Shown here: positions 18,378-26,512 of the stretch, one piece after another | Layout: every line of letters starts with the position of its first letter | Numbering within the stretch: the stretch's first letter is position 1 | Source of the DNA: Mongoliibacter sp. | GTDB lineage: Bacteria > Bacteroidota > Bacteroidia > Cytophagales > Cyclobacteriaceae | NCBI RefSeq assembly: GCF_007692705.1 | Contig: NZ_REBN01000109.1 | Span: 1 to 39,896, forward strand | Direction of reading: 5' to 3' | Length of the DNA: 39,896 nucleotides | Position numbers and translations under genes: made by a program | Notes under the pieces: generated by a model | Told to the model about the DNA's origin: nothing | Database searches by the model: none | The model's input: only the letters and a program-made list of their open reading frames with translations

Positions 18378-19244
18378 ATGAAAACCCTCAAAATTACCTT
18401 ACTCATATTGTTTAGTATTGTATTTTCTGTAGAGGCTCAATTAGAGCGTAAACCAGCCACAGCATCACAGGAAGTGGACCTTATTTTCCATGCCCCAAGA
18501 AGCATCAACTTATTTACGGTAGAGCCCTTGGATGAAAAAACACTTCATTTTGCCATTATGCATACCTTCGGGACTTTAGATGGTGGCATTCGAAATCTTT
18601 ATGGTCTTGACAATGGGGCCAATATACAGATTACTTTCGAGTATGGATTCAATGACAGATTTTCACTCGGTGCGGCAAGACAAAGTACCGATAAGTTATA
18701 CAACCTCTATGGCCGGTACCATTTCCTCAAACAGACTCAGGATGGAAGAATGCCTTTTTCTTTGTCTATGATGGCTACAGCAGGAGTGAACACATCTGAC
18801 TATTCATTTTTAAACGAAGCAAATCCGGATTTCATGGAAAGGACAAGTTACGCAGCACAATTGATGCTTGCCCGTAAATTCTCTGATAAAATCAGTTTGC
18901 AAGTCAGCCCTATGATGGCTTATTTTAATAGTCCTCAACCCATATTTCAGATTGAAGGAGACCAAAATCTCTATCTGGCTCTTGGGTTTAGCGGTAAATA
19001 CAAAATTACAGGTAAATCATCCATTACCCTCCAATACATTCCAAATTTGAATTCTGACTTAAGGAGTAATTTAGGTGTTGGCATTGACTTAGAAGCAGGA
19101 GGGCATGTTTTTCAAATGTACTTTGTAACCTCTCAGGCCTTGAATGACCAATACCTACTAGCTGGTGGTAATGGGATTCCAGGAGAACAATTCCGTTTGG
19201 GCTTTAATGTGAACAGGGTATTTGCAACAGGTAGAAGAAAATAG
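18378..19244 (+). CDS. DUF5777 family outer-membrane beta-barrel protein
   Basis: 288 aa. Signal peptide (ITLLILFSIVFSVEAQ), then alternating-hydrophobic beta strands: TLHFAIMHTFGTLDGG, NIQITFEYGFNDRFSLGAA, KISLQVSPMMAYFN, SSITLQYIPNLN, HVFQMYFVTSQAL. The pattern LIFHAPRSINLFTVEPL and GIRNLYGLDNGANI is what I recognise as DUF5777. Proteins of this family often occur beside YceI genes in Bacteroidota, as here. Likely a roughly 12-strand barrel in the outer membrane; function unknown. It ends two bases before the converging GT39-like gene with no hairpin terminator, so transcripts may overlap. Confidence 0.85.
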   Translation: MKTLKITLLILFSIVFSVEAQLERKPATASQEVDLIFHAPRSINLFTVEPLDEKTLHFAIMHTFGTLDGGIRNLYGLDNGANIQITFEYGFNDRFSLGAARQSTDKLYNLYGRYHFLKQTQDGRMPFSLSMMATAGVNTSDYSFLNEANPDFMERTSYAAQLMLARKFSDKISLQVSPMMAYFNSPQPIFQIEGDQNLYLALGFSGKYKITGKSSITLQYIPNLNSDLRSNLGVGIDLEAGGHVFQMYFVTSQALNDQYLLAGGNGIPGEQFRLGFNVNRVFATGRRK

Positions 19245-19246
19245 AA

Positions 19247-20809
19247 TCAATTTATTCTTGAGAACTGGCTGATGACAATCCAATTATCTTCCATAAGCAC
19301 TTTCTCAGTGTAGCCATTATTCTCAATCTCTTTTCTGAAATCTTGTAAATATTGATCTTCTTCGGGATAAGCATGTAGGTAATATTTATAAATAAAAAGT
19401 TTAAAACCCTTTTCCTGACTGAGAACAATTTCGACATCTGATTGAATATCCTTGACGTTTGAATAAGATAAATTATTCTGGTCAAGGATTATTTTTTTGC
19501 TGAAAAATACGAAGTTATTTATTATTATACTTTTCTGAATATCAGTTTTTAATATTGTGTTATTTAAAGTTGATTTGAAGTGATTGTAATTCTTCTTTTC
19601 CTTCTGGTAGTAAATGCTCATCAGGACAGGTCCCAAGAGCAAAACTGGAATAACTAACTGTATTAATTTTTTGTTATGCCAGAATATAAATACTGATGCA
19701 AATACAATAAGATAAAGAGCCATTTTGTAATCAAGAACCGCCAAGCTAATCAATGCACCTAGAAGAAGTAGAGCAAATGTCCAGAGCTTATAGGTCTTCC
19801 ACTCTGTAAAACCAAACGAGATCATTACTGCTAAAACAGGAACCAAAATTACCAAATGCCTAGGGTTGAGGTAAATTGGATTGTAAAATTCCAATGTAGA
19901 ACTCATAAACCAAAAACCTGTAAATAGGCATATCAATAGCAAAGCCATCTCTAGAAAAAACATTTGCTTGGTTTTTAAGGCTTTTATAATGCCAGGAATT
20001 GCCATAACTAACCATATCCAGTAAGATCTCTCTACAAAAGTGACCAAAGGTAAGTAGGTTAGCCTTTTGGCAATTGTAGAAATACCCTTATCGGCATAGG
20101 TGAATTCTGAAATATAATGCCCCTCATTAACGGAAGATAGTCTGCTGAAAAACTCACCGGTGATAAAGTAATAGGAGGAAAAATAAATACTGAGTACCGC
20201 AACAGCGCATGTTATAAAATAGAAGTGGTATTTAAGATTTTGTCCATTTCTCCAATCCAGGATAAATAGAATTATTGGAAAGGGAATTAAAAATACCATC
20301 ATTTCTTTTGTAGAAAATCCTATGATGAAAGCCAGTGAAATCGTAAGCGCCATTAAAAAGGGGTATTTGCTTCTATAAGTAGCAGCCACAGGCACCAAGC
20401 AAATCCAAAATGCCAATATCGGGTCTGGATAGACCTTGTTAACAAAATGAAGAAAATAGACCTGTGTACAGAAGAATACAGTAAACCAATATTTTTCTGA
20501 TTTGTGGTTTAATTGAGCATATAACAATAAGAAAGTTCCCAAAACGAAAGCTAAAGAAGCGATAGAGCCGATTTTGTCGGAAAATCCTAACAGAAAAGTG
20601 AGTAGACCGGAAAAAACAAACGCACCCCACCTATGACCAAAATGACTGTCATCTGGAAACTTTTCACCCGACCAAAGACTTTGTCCAAATTTCAGGTAGG
20701 TGACATCATCGGAAAAAGTAATCCCATCGTAGCCGAAATACCAATAAAGCAGAAGAAATAAGATCCCTCCTATAAATTGATATTCTTTCCAGATTTGTTT
20801 TTGGGACAT
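19247..20809 (-). CDS. GT39-like multi-spanning glycosyltransferase (GT-C)
   Basis: 520 aa with about ten to twelve membrane segments and a short soluble C-terminal tail. The first extracytoplasmic loop after the opening segment contains ITFSDDVTYLKFGQSLW with adjacent Asp34-Asp35, the position of the catalytic acidic pair in GT-C enzymes (PMT/GT39, ArnT), and GHRWGAFVF at 58-66 follows the typical pattern of these loops. These enzymes transfer a sugar from a polyprenyl-phosphate carrier on the periplasmic face. Acceptor (protein or lipid) is not predictable. It is divergent from the WYL regulator with a 63-bp gap, which could make the regulator its controller. Confidence 0.7.
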   Translation of the reverse strand: MSQKQIWKEYQFIGGILFLLLYWYFGYDGITFSDDVTYLKFGQSLWSGEKFPDDSHFGHRWGAFVFSGLLTFLLGFSDKIGSIASLAFVLGTFLLLYAQLNHKSEKYWFTVFFCTQVYFLHFVNKVYPDPILAFWICLVPVAATYRSKYPFLMALTISLAFIIGFSTKEMMVFLIPFPIILFILDWRNGQNLKYHFYFITCAVAVLSIYFSSYYFITGEFFSRLSSVNEGHYISEFTYADKGISTIAKRLTYLPLVTFVERSYWIWLVMAIPGIIKALKTKQMFFLEMALLLICLFTGFWFMSSTLEFYNPIYLNPRHLVILVPVLAVMISFGFTEWKTYKLWTFALLLLGALISLAVLDYKMALYLIVFASVFIFWHNKKLIQLVIPVLLLGPVLMSIYYQKEKKNYNHFKSTLNNTILKTDIQKSIIINNFVFFSKKIILDQNNLSYSNVKDIQSDVEIVLSQEKGFKLFIYKYYLHAYPEEDQYLQDFRKEIENNGYTEKVLMEDNWIVISQFSRIN

Positions 20810-20872
20810 TATGTGTCAATAATGATTAGCTTCAAACCTAAATGTACTATCTTTTGGCTTCAATTCTATACC

Positions 20873-21787
20873 ATGGCAAAGGCAAATACAATAGAACAGC
20901 AGAAAATTCTCAGGGTTTTTAAGTTAATCAACCTGTTGAAATCCAATATTGGTAAAAATGTACACAAACTGGCCGAAACGCTAGAAACAGACTCCCGGAC
21001 GATTTATCGTTACTTTAAGTTATTAGAAGCCTTGGGATTCGAAATTGAGAAAAAACATAGCAAATTCAGGCTGGTAGAAAAGGTAGGCAGTCCTGATGAG
21101 TACGCTTATGGAACTTTTAATGAGGAAGAGATCGGTCTGATCAATGAACTTATGGGTAAGTCAGGAGATAGAAACTTACTCAAAGATTCCATTCTAAAAA
21201 AGATTAATATACGATCGGATTTCAATCAGAGCGTCAACCAACTGTTCAATGCCAGATTAGGGAAATTTGTAGACTTGTTGTCCAGGGCGATAAAAGACAG
21301 AAACCAAGTTTACTTGAAGGATTATTATTCTCTGAGTTCAGATTCGGTATCGGATAGGTTGATAGAGCCTGTTTCTTTCAACAAGAATTATGATGCCATT
21401 TATGCTTTAGAAGTAGAGAGCAAGGAAATGAAGATTTTCAAAATAGAAAGAATAGGAGAGGTACAACTTACTTCCAAGCCTATGAAGCATCAGTCCTTAC
21501 ACCAGAAACTTGAACCGGGATTATTTGGATTTTCAGGTAAAAATCAATTTGCCATCAAACTGAAATTGAGTAAAAAGGCTTATCAATTGATGATAGAAGA
21601 ATTTCCAGATGCAAAGCCACACACTTATTTCAAGAATAGAAAGCACTATTTTTTTGAGGGAGAGATACCGCAATTGCCAGGGTTGGCAAGGTTCGTTTTG
21701 GGTTTACCTGGAGAGGTTGAAGTTGTTGAAGGAGAAGAGCTTAAAGAATACTTGAGAGAACAATTAGAAAAGCAAAAATTCTTTTAA
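20873..21787 (+). CDS. WYL-domain transcriptional regulator with N-terminal HTH
   Basis: 304 aa from ATG at 20873; the frame is open further upstream but overlaps the divergent gene and has no conserved start. Residues 10-60 form a DeoR-like winged helix-turn-helix (KILRVFKLINLLKSNIGKNV, then AETLETDSRTIYRYFKLLEA). The WYL region follows: RLIEPVSFNKNYDAIYALEV and MKIFKIERIGEVQL. WYL domains bind ligands such as nucleic acids or nucleotides and act as switches, for example in PafBC and several defence-system regulators. Probable autoregulator or regulator of the divergent membrane glycosyltransferase; no defence genes are close by. It ends with a strong terminator. Confidence 0.85.
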   Translation: MAKANTIEQQKILRVFKLINLLKSNIGKNVHKLAETLETDSRTIYRYFKLLEALGFEIEKKHSKFRLVEKVGSPDEYAYGTFNEEEIGLINELMGKSGDRNLLKDSILKKINIRSDFNQSVNQLFNARLGKFVDLLSRAIKDRNQVYLKDYYSLSSDSVSDRLIEPVSFNKNYDAIYALEVESKEMKIFKIERIGEVQLTSKPMKHQSLHQKLEPGLFGFSGKNQFAIKLKLSKKAYQLMIEEFPDAKPHTYFKNRKHYFFEGEIPQLPGLARFVLGLPGEVEVVEGEELKEYLREQLEKQKFF

Positions 21788-21795
21788 TTATAGGA

Positions 21796-21827
21796 AAGAG
21801 CCGCATAAAGCGGCTCTTGGATTTTTT
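21796..21827. terminator. Intrinsic terminator after the WYL gene
   Basis: AAGAGCCGC (21796-21804) pairs perfectly with GCGGCTCTT (21810-21818) over a five-base loop, followed by GGA and six T. The stop codon of the converging DUF4301 gene (complement of 21826-21828) lies in the T-run. Confidence 0.85.
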
Positions 21828-23337
21828 ATTGATGCTCATCCCTAACAAGATCATTTACTGTTTTGACCGGGTTAAATGTTATCAGAGGAACTTCTACAAA
21901 AACCGTATTCCATCCTGCCATTGAACCATTCCACAGTCCCGGCAACTCAAGAGCTTTCAAGTCTCTACCACTTTTTGATTTTTCGGTAATAAAACCGGTT
22001 CTGATATCCCGAAACTTCAATAATTCAAACTTATTTCCTTCGAAATCTTTTGTCGCACATACCAAGTCAACCGGGTTGAAGTGAGTGGAAGAATGCATAA
22101 TTTCTTTTTGTGCCGGATCATCGGTATCAATTTGCGCAGTTTCTGCAATTTGAAGTGACACCGATGCATCATCTTCATTTACCCAGAATGGTCCTCCTCC
22201 AGGTTCGCCTGTATTTTTTACCATACCGCAGATACGTAGAGGTCTATTCAGTTTTTGAAATAAGTAGTCAGCTTTTTCATCAAATGGAAGCTCTGTGTAT
22301 TTGCTGGGAAGTTTTCCACTTAAATTTTTCTCATATACTTTTTCGGCTAGTGAAAGACTTTTTTGATCTTTCGAGGTCTTCATAGCTTTTAAAGCCTCAA
22401 ATACAGCTTCCTGAATTTCCAGTAACAGTCCTCCAATGGCAATTTTGTACTCCTTAGTAGTAGGCTTCAGGCGGTCTGGTACAACATTGTCAATATTCTT
22501 GATAAAAATCAAATCCGCATCAATCTCATCCAGGTTTTCTAACAATGCACCATGTCCTGCCGGCCGAAAAAGTATGCTGCCATCTTCTTCCAAAAAGGGC
22601 TCGTTATCCATAGTTACTGCTATGGTATCCGTAGACTTTTTTTGTTGGGAGTAGCTTACTTCATATTTGATCCCAAATTGCTTTTCAAGTTTGGTCTGTA
22701 TCTCAGCCACTTCTTCTTTGAATTTGGATTCATGCTCGGGGGAAACAGTAAAATGTAATCGTACAGTATTGCCTTCACCTAAAGCGTACATATAACCTTC
22801 AATAAAGTGCTCGTAGGTTGGAGTCCTATCGTGGTCTTCATAGTGGTGGAATTTAAGTAGTCCTTTCGGAAGCTGACCATATCCTAAGCCCTCCTCATTT
22901 AGCAAATGACTCACAATTTTTTTATAATCCTTTTGAGCCAGAGCCTCTTTGATGCTGCTTCCATTTTTATGAAGACTTTCGTCGAGGTCTGAATAGAAAG
23001 CAAAATTTTGAATGTTATCGATAAATTTTTTGACAAAGGAGTTTTTAGAAATATCACCGTCTCCTTCAAGGAAAGCAAACAAATCCTTGAACATTCTGGA
23101 GGCTGCACCACTGGCAGGGACAAATTTCACCACTTTTTTTTCAGCAGCTTTTTTAGGGTAGGTATCCAGAAAATTCTCTAGTTCTTCCTTTTTCATTGCT
23201 TTTATCCCATTGTCGATGGTCGCTGCTTCGATTATTGGTAAAAAGGGAAATCCTTCCCGAAAATGTTTGAGTTGTTCATTGACTATATCAGGATCCATTC
23301 CCTGATCCTTGATCTTCTGAATTAAAGCTGTATTCAT
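21826..23337 (-). CDS. DUF4301 family protein, possible nucleotidyltransferase fold
   Basis: 503 aa, soluble, no signal peptide. The N-terminal KFVPASGAASRMFKDL (71-86) is the family hallmark and resembles the glycine-rich nucleotide-binding loop of sugar-nucleotide pyrophosphorylases. Further on come FTVSPEHESKF (196-206), SYSQQ (228-232), FRPAGHGALLENL (257-269) and FIKNIDNVVPD (278-288), which match in order the t-S, F-x-Q, P-x-G-x-G and N-x-D-N motifs of the UDP-sugar pyrophosphorylase family (UGP, UAP1). The family is formally of unknown function; NTP-sugar transferase activity is inference from these motifs. It converges with the WYL gene; 73 bp separates it from the pxp operon upstream end. 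Confidence 0.85.
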   Translation of the reverse strand: MNTALIQKIKDQGMDPDIVNEQLKHFREGFPFLPIIEAATIDNGIKAMKKEELENFLDTYPKKAAEKKVVKFVPASGAASRMFKDLFAFLEGDGDISKNSFVKKFIDNIQNFAFYSDLDESLHKNGSSIKEALAQKDYKKIVSHLLNEEGLGYGQLPKGLLKFHHYEDHDRTPTYEHFIEGYMYALGEGNTVRLHFTVSPEHESKFKEEVAEIQTKLEKQFGIKYEVSYSQQKKSTDTIAVTMDNEPFLEEDGSILFRPAGHGALLENLDEIDADLIFIKNIDNVVPDRLKPTTKEYKIAIGGLLLEIQEAVFEALKAMKTSKDQKSLSLAEKVYEKNLSGKLPSKYTELPFDEKADYLFQKLNRPLRICGMVKNTGEPGGGPFWVNEDDASVSLQIAETAQIDTDDPAQKEIMHSSTHFNPVDLVCATKDFEGNKFELLKFRDIRTGFITEKSKSGRDLKALELPGLWNGSMAGWNTVFVEVPLITFNPVKTVNDLVRDEHQ

Positions 23338-23410
23338 GGCTATTGGTTTATGTAAATTTAAAAACCTTAAGATATAAATTGATTAGCGCTTATTAAAGCC
23401 AATTGTATGA

Positions 23411-24094
23411 TTAAGCTGTAAAATAAATGTATAGTAAAGCAACAGCATTGTTAAAAGCATGTAAAAAAACCGCATACCAAAATCCAAACCTTAACCTAAC
23501 GATACCAAGTATGAGTCCTCCGAAAAGTTGGGGTAAAACAGCCAAAGGATATAGGTAAATAGGCACAATCTCTAAATCGAAATTGCTTATATGTGTAAAG
23601 CCAAATAACAAGACCATTAGCCAGAACCAAAATTTTTTATACTTCAAAAATCTAAATAGAAATTTACTATAGAAATAGCGGTGGTAAAACCAGATGCCTA
23701 TTATAACCCAAAGGATCAATAAAGTGAAAGCAAGATATTTGGATATGGTAAAAGCTGCTAGGCCAAATAAAAGAAAGGAGATATTCCACCGTGCTCTTGA
23801 AAACTTCAGGAAAAGACGAAACATGGACTCCTCAGCCAATGGGGCAAATAGTATTGCTGAAAAGACAGCAAATGCGAGCCCATTTTCCATGATATCCATA
23901 TCGGCCTCCTCTAAAATTGGAAAAGACCAAGCTACCAGTTCCCATGAACCAAATCCCAACACAATATCCAAAGGAATCCATATCAAGAGTACAATGGCAA
24001 GTTTAATCCAGCGCTTTTCTTTTGATTTTTTAATGAATTCTGATTTTGGAAGGCTTTTGATATAGCCAAGTTCCTCCTTAAAAATTTGAATCAT
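23411..24094 (-). CDS. CPBP family intramembrane metalloprotease
   Basis: 227 aa with about six to seven membrane segments. Motif 1 EESMFR (88-93) fits EExxxR, motif 2 GFTH (His168) fits FxxxH, and motif 3 HAFNN (His212, Asn215) fits HxxxN/D, as in Rce1/CAAX proteases and bacteriocin-immunity proteins of the CPBP (Abi) family. Its ATG overlaps the stop of pxpC (ATGA), so it is translationally coupled as the last gene of the 5-oxoprolinase operon. Such a protease could process a membrane peptide or signal; the link with oxoproline metabolism is not explained by known biology. No prenyltransferase is nearby. Confidence 0.88.
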   Translation of the reverse strand: MIQIFKEELGYIKSLPKSEFIKKSKEKRWIKLAIVLLIWIPLDIVLGFGSWELVAWSFPILEEADMDIMENGLAFAVFSAILFAPLAEESMFRLFLKFSRARWNISFLLFGLAAFTISKYLAFTLLILWVIIGIWFYHRYFYSKFLFRFLKYKKFWFWLMVLLFGFTHISNFDLEIVPIYLYPLAVLPQLFGGLILGIVRLRFGFWYAVFLHAFNNAVALLYIYFTA

Positions 24095-24960
24095 GAAATT
24101 AATGTAAAAGTGATCTTTTCTTTTGGGGTTTTTTGCGATAAAACATTCAAGGAGGCATTTTCAACCTGTAAAATTCTTGGATAGCCTCCTGTAACTTGGC
24201 CATCCCGCATAAGAACGATCAATTTGCCTGACGGGGTCAACTGTACTGTGCCTGGATATACAGGTGAAGTAAGGATAGGGTCTAATTCGTGGGATATTTT
24301 TTCTTCCAACTGATAAGCCATCCGATCGATCATGTCAGAGATTCGGAAGGCCTTATTTAAGATCCTGTTATGCAGTAATTGGGGAAGAAGATCCCATTCA
24401 GGACCGGGGTATACTTTGATTTTGCTGATTCTAAACCAATCAGAACGGATTTTTGCTTTAGTTTCCACAGGGTGGTAATATCTTTCTGCTTCTGATAAAT
24501 AACAAATAGTTTCACCCTTGTGAACTCTAGTCCTAGGGGTAATGCCTTCAAACCAGCTTTTACTTTCAGCCACAGTCTCAGTCTCAAAACCTCCCTGGAT
24601 GCCCATATAGGCCCATTGTCCTTTTTTGATTTTTTTTACCAAGACATGATCATCTGGCTTAATATCAACTATTTGTCCATACTTGACTGGTTTTTGGTTG
24701 AGGTAAACTTCAGTATCTGCCCCAGCAAAAACTATCCTTGTTTCATGTTCAAATACCATTTCAGGTCCTATTCCAGACATTTCCAATACCGCAGCATCTT
24801 TGGGGTTTCTCAAAATAAAATTGACTTGTGCCACAGCGTATCGGTCCATGGCACCAGAATAAGGAATACCATATTCAGCCAAGCCAAACCGACCCAAGTC
24901 CTGTACACTGGTCATAAGTCCAGGCTGTACAAAATGAATATATGATGGAAGCTTAATCAT
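24091..24960 (-). CDS. pxpC: 5-oxoprolinase subunit PxpC (biotin-dependent carboxyltransferase family)
   Basis: 289 aa. PGLMTSVQDLGRFGLAEYGI followed by PYSGAMDRYAVAQVN (about 13-47) is the AHS2/KipA hallmark, then VLEMSGIGPEMVFEHETRIVF and the C-terminal SYPGTVQLTPSGKLIVLMRD-type region (PVYPGTVQLTPSGKLIVLMRDGQVTGGYPR in full, shortened here). With PxpB and PxpA it forms the ATP-dependent 5-oxoprolinase that opens 5-oxo-L-proline to glutamate. It starts eight bases inside the end of pxpB and overlaps the CPBP gene by four, so all four genes are in one transcript. Confidence 0.94.
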   Translation of the reverse strand: MIKLPSYIHFVQPGLMTSVQDLGRFGLAEYGIPYSGAMDRYAVAQVNFILRNPKDAAVLEMSGIGPEMVFEHETRIVFAGADTEVYLNQKPVKYGQIVDIKPDDHVLVKKIKKGQWAYMGIQGGFETETVAESKSWFEGITPRTRVHKGETICYLSEAERYYHPVETKAKIRSDWFRISKIKVYPGPEWDLLPQLLHNRILNKAFRISDMIDRMAYQLEEKISHELDPILTSPVYPGTVQLTPSGKLIVLMRDGQVTGGYPRILQVENASLNVLSQKTPKEKITFTLIS

Positions 24961-25663
24961 GTTGCAATTGGTATTTACCTGCTTTACTGAGTGCTTTCAG
25001 CTCTTTGTATTCATCCAAATCAATGGCTTTGAATTTTATCTTATCATTGACCTGCGCCTTTACCGGAGGATTTTGGTTAATGTCAAAGATGGAAATGGGA
25101 CAATTCCCCAAGACGTGCCATCCTCCAGGACTTTCACTGGGGTATATGCCTGTTTGTTTGCCACCGATTGCCACACTACCGGCTGGAACACTTCTGTCAG
25201 GGTTGGACTTTCGTGGAGTATTCAGTGTCTCATCCAACCCTCCCAAGTACATAAAGCCAGGTAAAAAACCATAAAAATATAGCAGATACTCAGGAGACAG
25301 ATGCCTTTTAATGATTTCTTCAGGACTTAAGTTATGAATCTTGGAGATTTTTTCGAGATCAATTCCCCATTCACCGTCATAACAAACAGGGATGGTCCAA
25401 AGCTTTGAAGTAGGTACTTGTATTTCCAGCTTAACTGCCTGAATTTCTTCTAAAAGCTCTTCTGCTTCTTCCTTGGTGATTTCTATTTGTAATTTCAAAG
25501 AAAGACAATGATATCCCATCCGGATTTCTTTAATACCCTCCGTGTATTCTTTTTCAAGGAATCGCTTCACTTCAATCATTTCGGATAAAGTCTTTGGAGA
25601 AATTTCCTTGGGCCAAGAAATTTCCAATAATCTACTTTGGATGAGTTTCAGCTTAATGTCCAT
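24953..25663 (-). CDS. pxpB: 5-oxoprolinase subunit PxpB (KipI-like)
   Basis: 236 aa. IPVCYDGEWGIDLEKISKIH, LLYFYGFLPGFMYLGGLD and SVPAGSVAIGGKQTGIYPSE followed by SPGGWHVLG are the AHS1/KipI hallmarks. It is named KipI in Bacillus, where it also inhibits the sporulation kinase KinA, but with PxpA and PxpC next to it the 5-oxoprolinase role is the natural call. Its ATG follows the pxpA stop directly (TAAATG) and it overlaps pxpC by eight bases, so expression is coupled. Confidence 0.94.
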   Translation of the reverse strand: MDIKLKLIQSRLLEISWPKEISPKTLSEMIEVKRFLEKEYTEGIKEIRMGYHCLSLKLQIEITKEEAEELLEEIQAVKLEIQVPTSKLWTIPVCYDGEWGIDLEKISKIHNLSPEEIIKRHLSPEYLLYFYGFLPGFMYLGGLDETLNTPRKSNPDRSVPAGSVAIGGKQTGIYPSESPGGWHVLGNCPISIFDINQNPPVKAQVNDKIKFKAIDLDEYKELKALSKAGKYQLQHD

Positions 25664-26380
25664 TTAGGTAAAAGATTTTTTAATAGCCTGAAGAATCGAT
25701 AAAGCGGAAGGATTGTCTCCATGAACGCAAAGTGTATCTGCCTTTACAGGAATAGTTTTACCAGATACTGATTTGATACAGTTTTTTTCAATAATCCAAT
25801 TCAAATGTTGAAGTACTGCTTCAGGTGAAGTAAGTACAGCATTTGATAAACTTCTATTGGTCAAGCTTCCATCATCTTGGTAAGTCCTGTCCGCAAATAC
25901 TTCTCTAGAAACCGGTATTTTATATTTGTATGAAAGCTTTTCAACAGTTGAATTTGGCGGACAATAAATCATTGTACCTGAAAAATGATCCTTGACCAAT
26001 TCCAAAATCAAAGATGCTGTGACCTGATCTTTTGCAGCAAGGTTGTACAATGCTCCATGAGGTTTGATATGGTTCACTTTTGTATTTTCTTTCTCTGCCG
26101 CTTCAAAAAATTGTTCCAATTGCACCTTCAAAGTATCTTTCAAATCTTTTTCCTTCATTTCTAGAATCTTTCTTCCAAAGTTCAATTTGTCCGGAAAAGA
26201 AGGATGCGCTCCGATTTTAACTTGGTGGTTATTCGCAGAGCGTATTGTTTGAACAATTGACTTTTGATTCCCGGCATGTCCACCACAGGCTATGTTGCAA
26301 CTGTCCAAATATGGCATAAGGGCTTCATCATTGATCAGCCCCTCACCCAAATCGCAATTAATATCCAGTTTCTTTAGCAT
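25664..26380 (-). CDS. pxpA: 5-oxoprolinase subunit PxpA (LamB/YcsF family)
   Basis: 238 aa from ATG at 26380, which gives MLKKLDINCDLGEG; a GTG at 26386 six bases upstream is a possible alternative start. A GAGGG-like ribosome-binding sequence on the minus strand just upstream favours the ATG. Family motifs: DINCDLGEG (6-14), SCNIACGGHAG, IGAHPSFPDKLNFGR, HIKPHGALYN, EVFADRTYQDDGSL and LCVHGDN near the C-terminus. Together with PxpB and PxpC it hydrolyses 5-oxoproline to glutamate with ATP. First gene of the pxpABC-CPBP operon, divergent from the thioesterase gene across a 132-bp gap. Confidence 0.95.
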   Translation of the reverse strand: MLKKLDINCDLGEGLINDEALMPYLDSCNIACGGHAGNQKSIVQTIRSANNHQVKIGAHPSFPDKLNFGRKILEMKEKDLKDTLKVQLEQFFEAAEKENTKVNHIKPHGALYNLAAKDQVTASLILELVKDHFSGTMIYCPPNSTVEKLSYKYKIPVSREVFADRTYQDDGSLTNRSLSNAVLTSPEAVLQHLNWIIEKNCIKSVSGKTIPVKADTLCVHGDNPSALSILQAIKKSFT

Positions 26381-26482
26381 TTCCACCCTCTTAAATTATA
26401 TAAAAATTCTCCTTGATTATTAACCTGATTGATTTTTTCGGTGTAAAAACTCATGATATGCCAGCTTTCCTACCTAAATGCT

Positions 26483-26490
26483 TAAATTTG
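26483..26490 (+). promoter_or_regulatory. Candidate Bacteroidota -7 promoter element
   Basis: TAAATTTG fits TAnnTTTG exactly and lies 22 bp upstream of the thioesterase ATG at 26513. No clear -33 TTTG at the expected spacing. Confidence 0.3.
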
Positions 26491-26512
26491 TATTTCAACA
26501 TTGTATGCAAGT

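Noticed and set aside
17329-19244. Idea that the Rieske gene belongs to a cytochrome bc1 complex operon
   Set aside because: No cytochrome b, cytochrome c or ActA-F-type genes are in the neighbourhood, and the protein is a soluble-type lipoprotein.
20777-20872. N-terminal extension of the WYL regulator frame
   Set aside because: It overlaps the start of the divergent GT39-like gene and the HTH begins only after the ATG at 20873.
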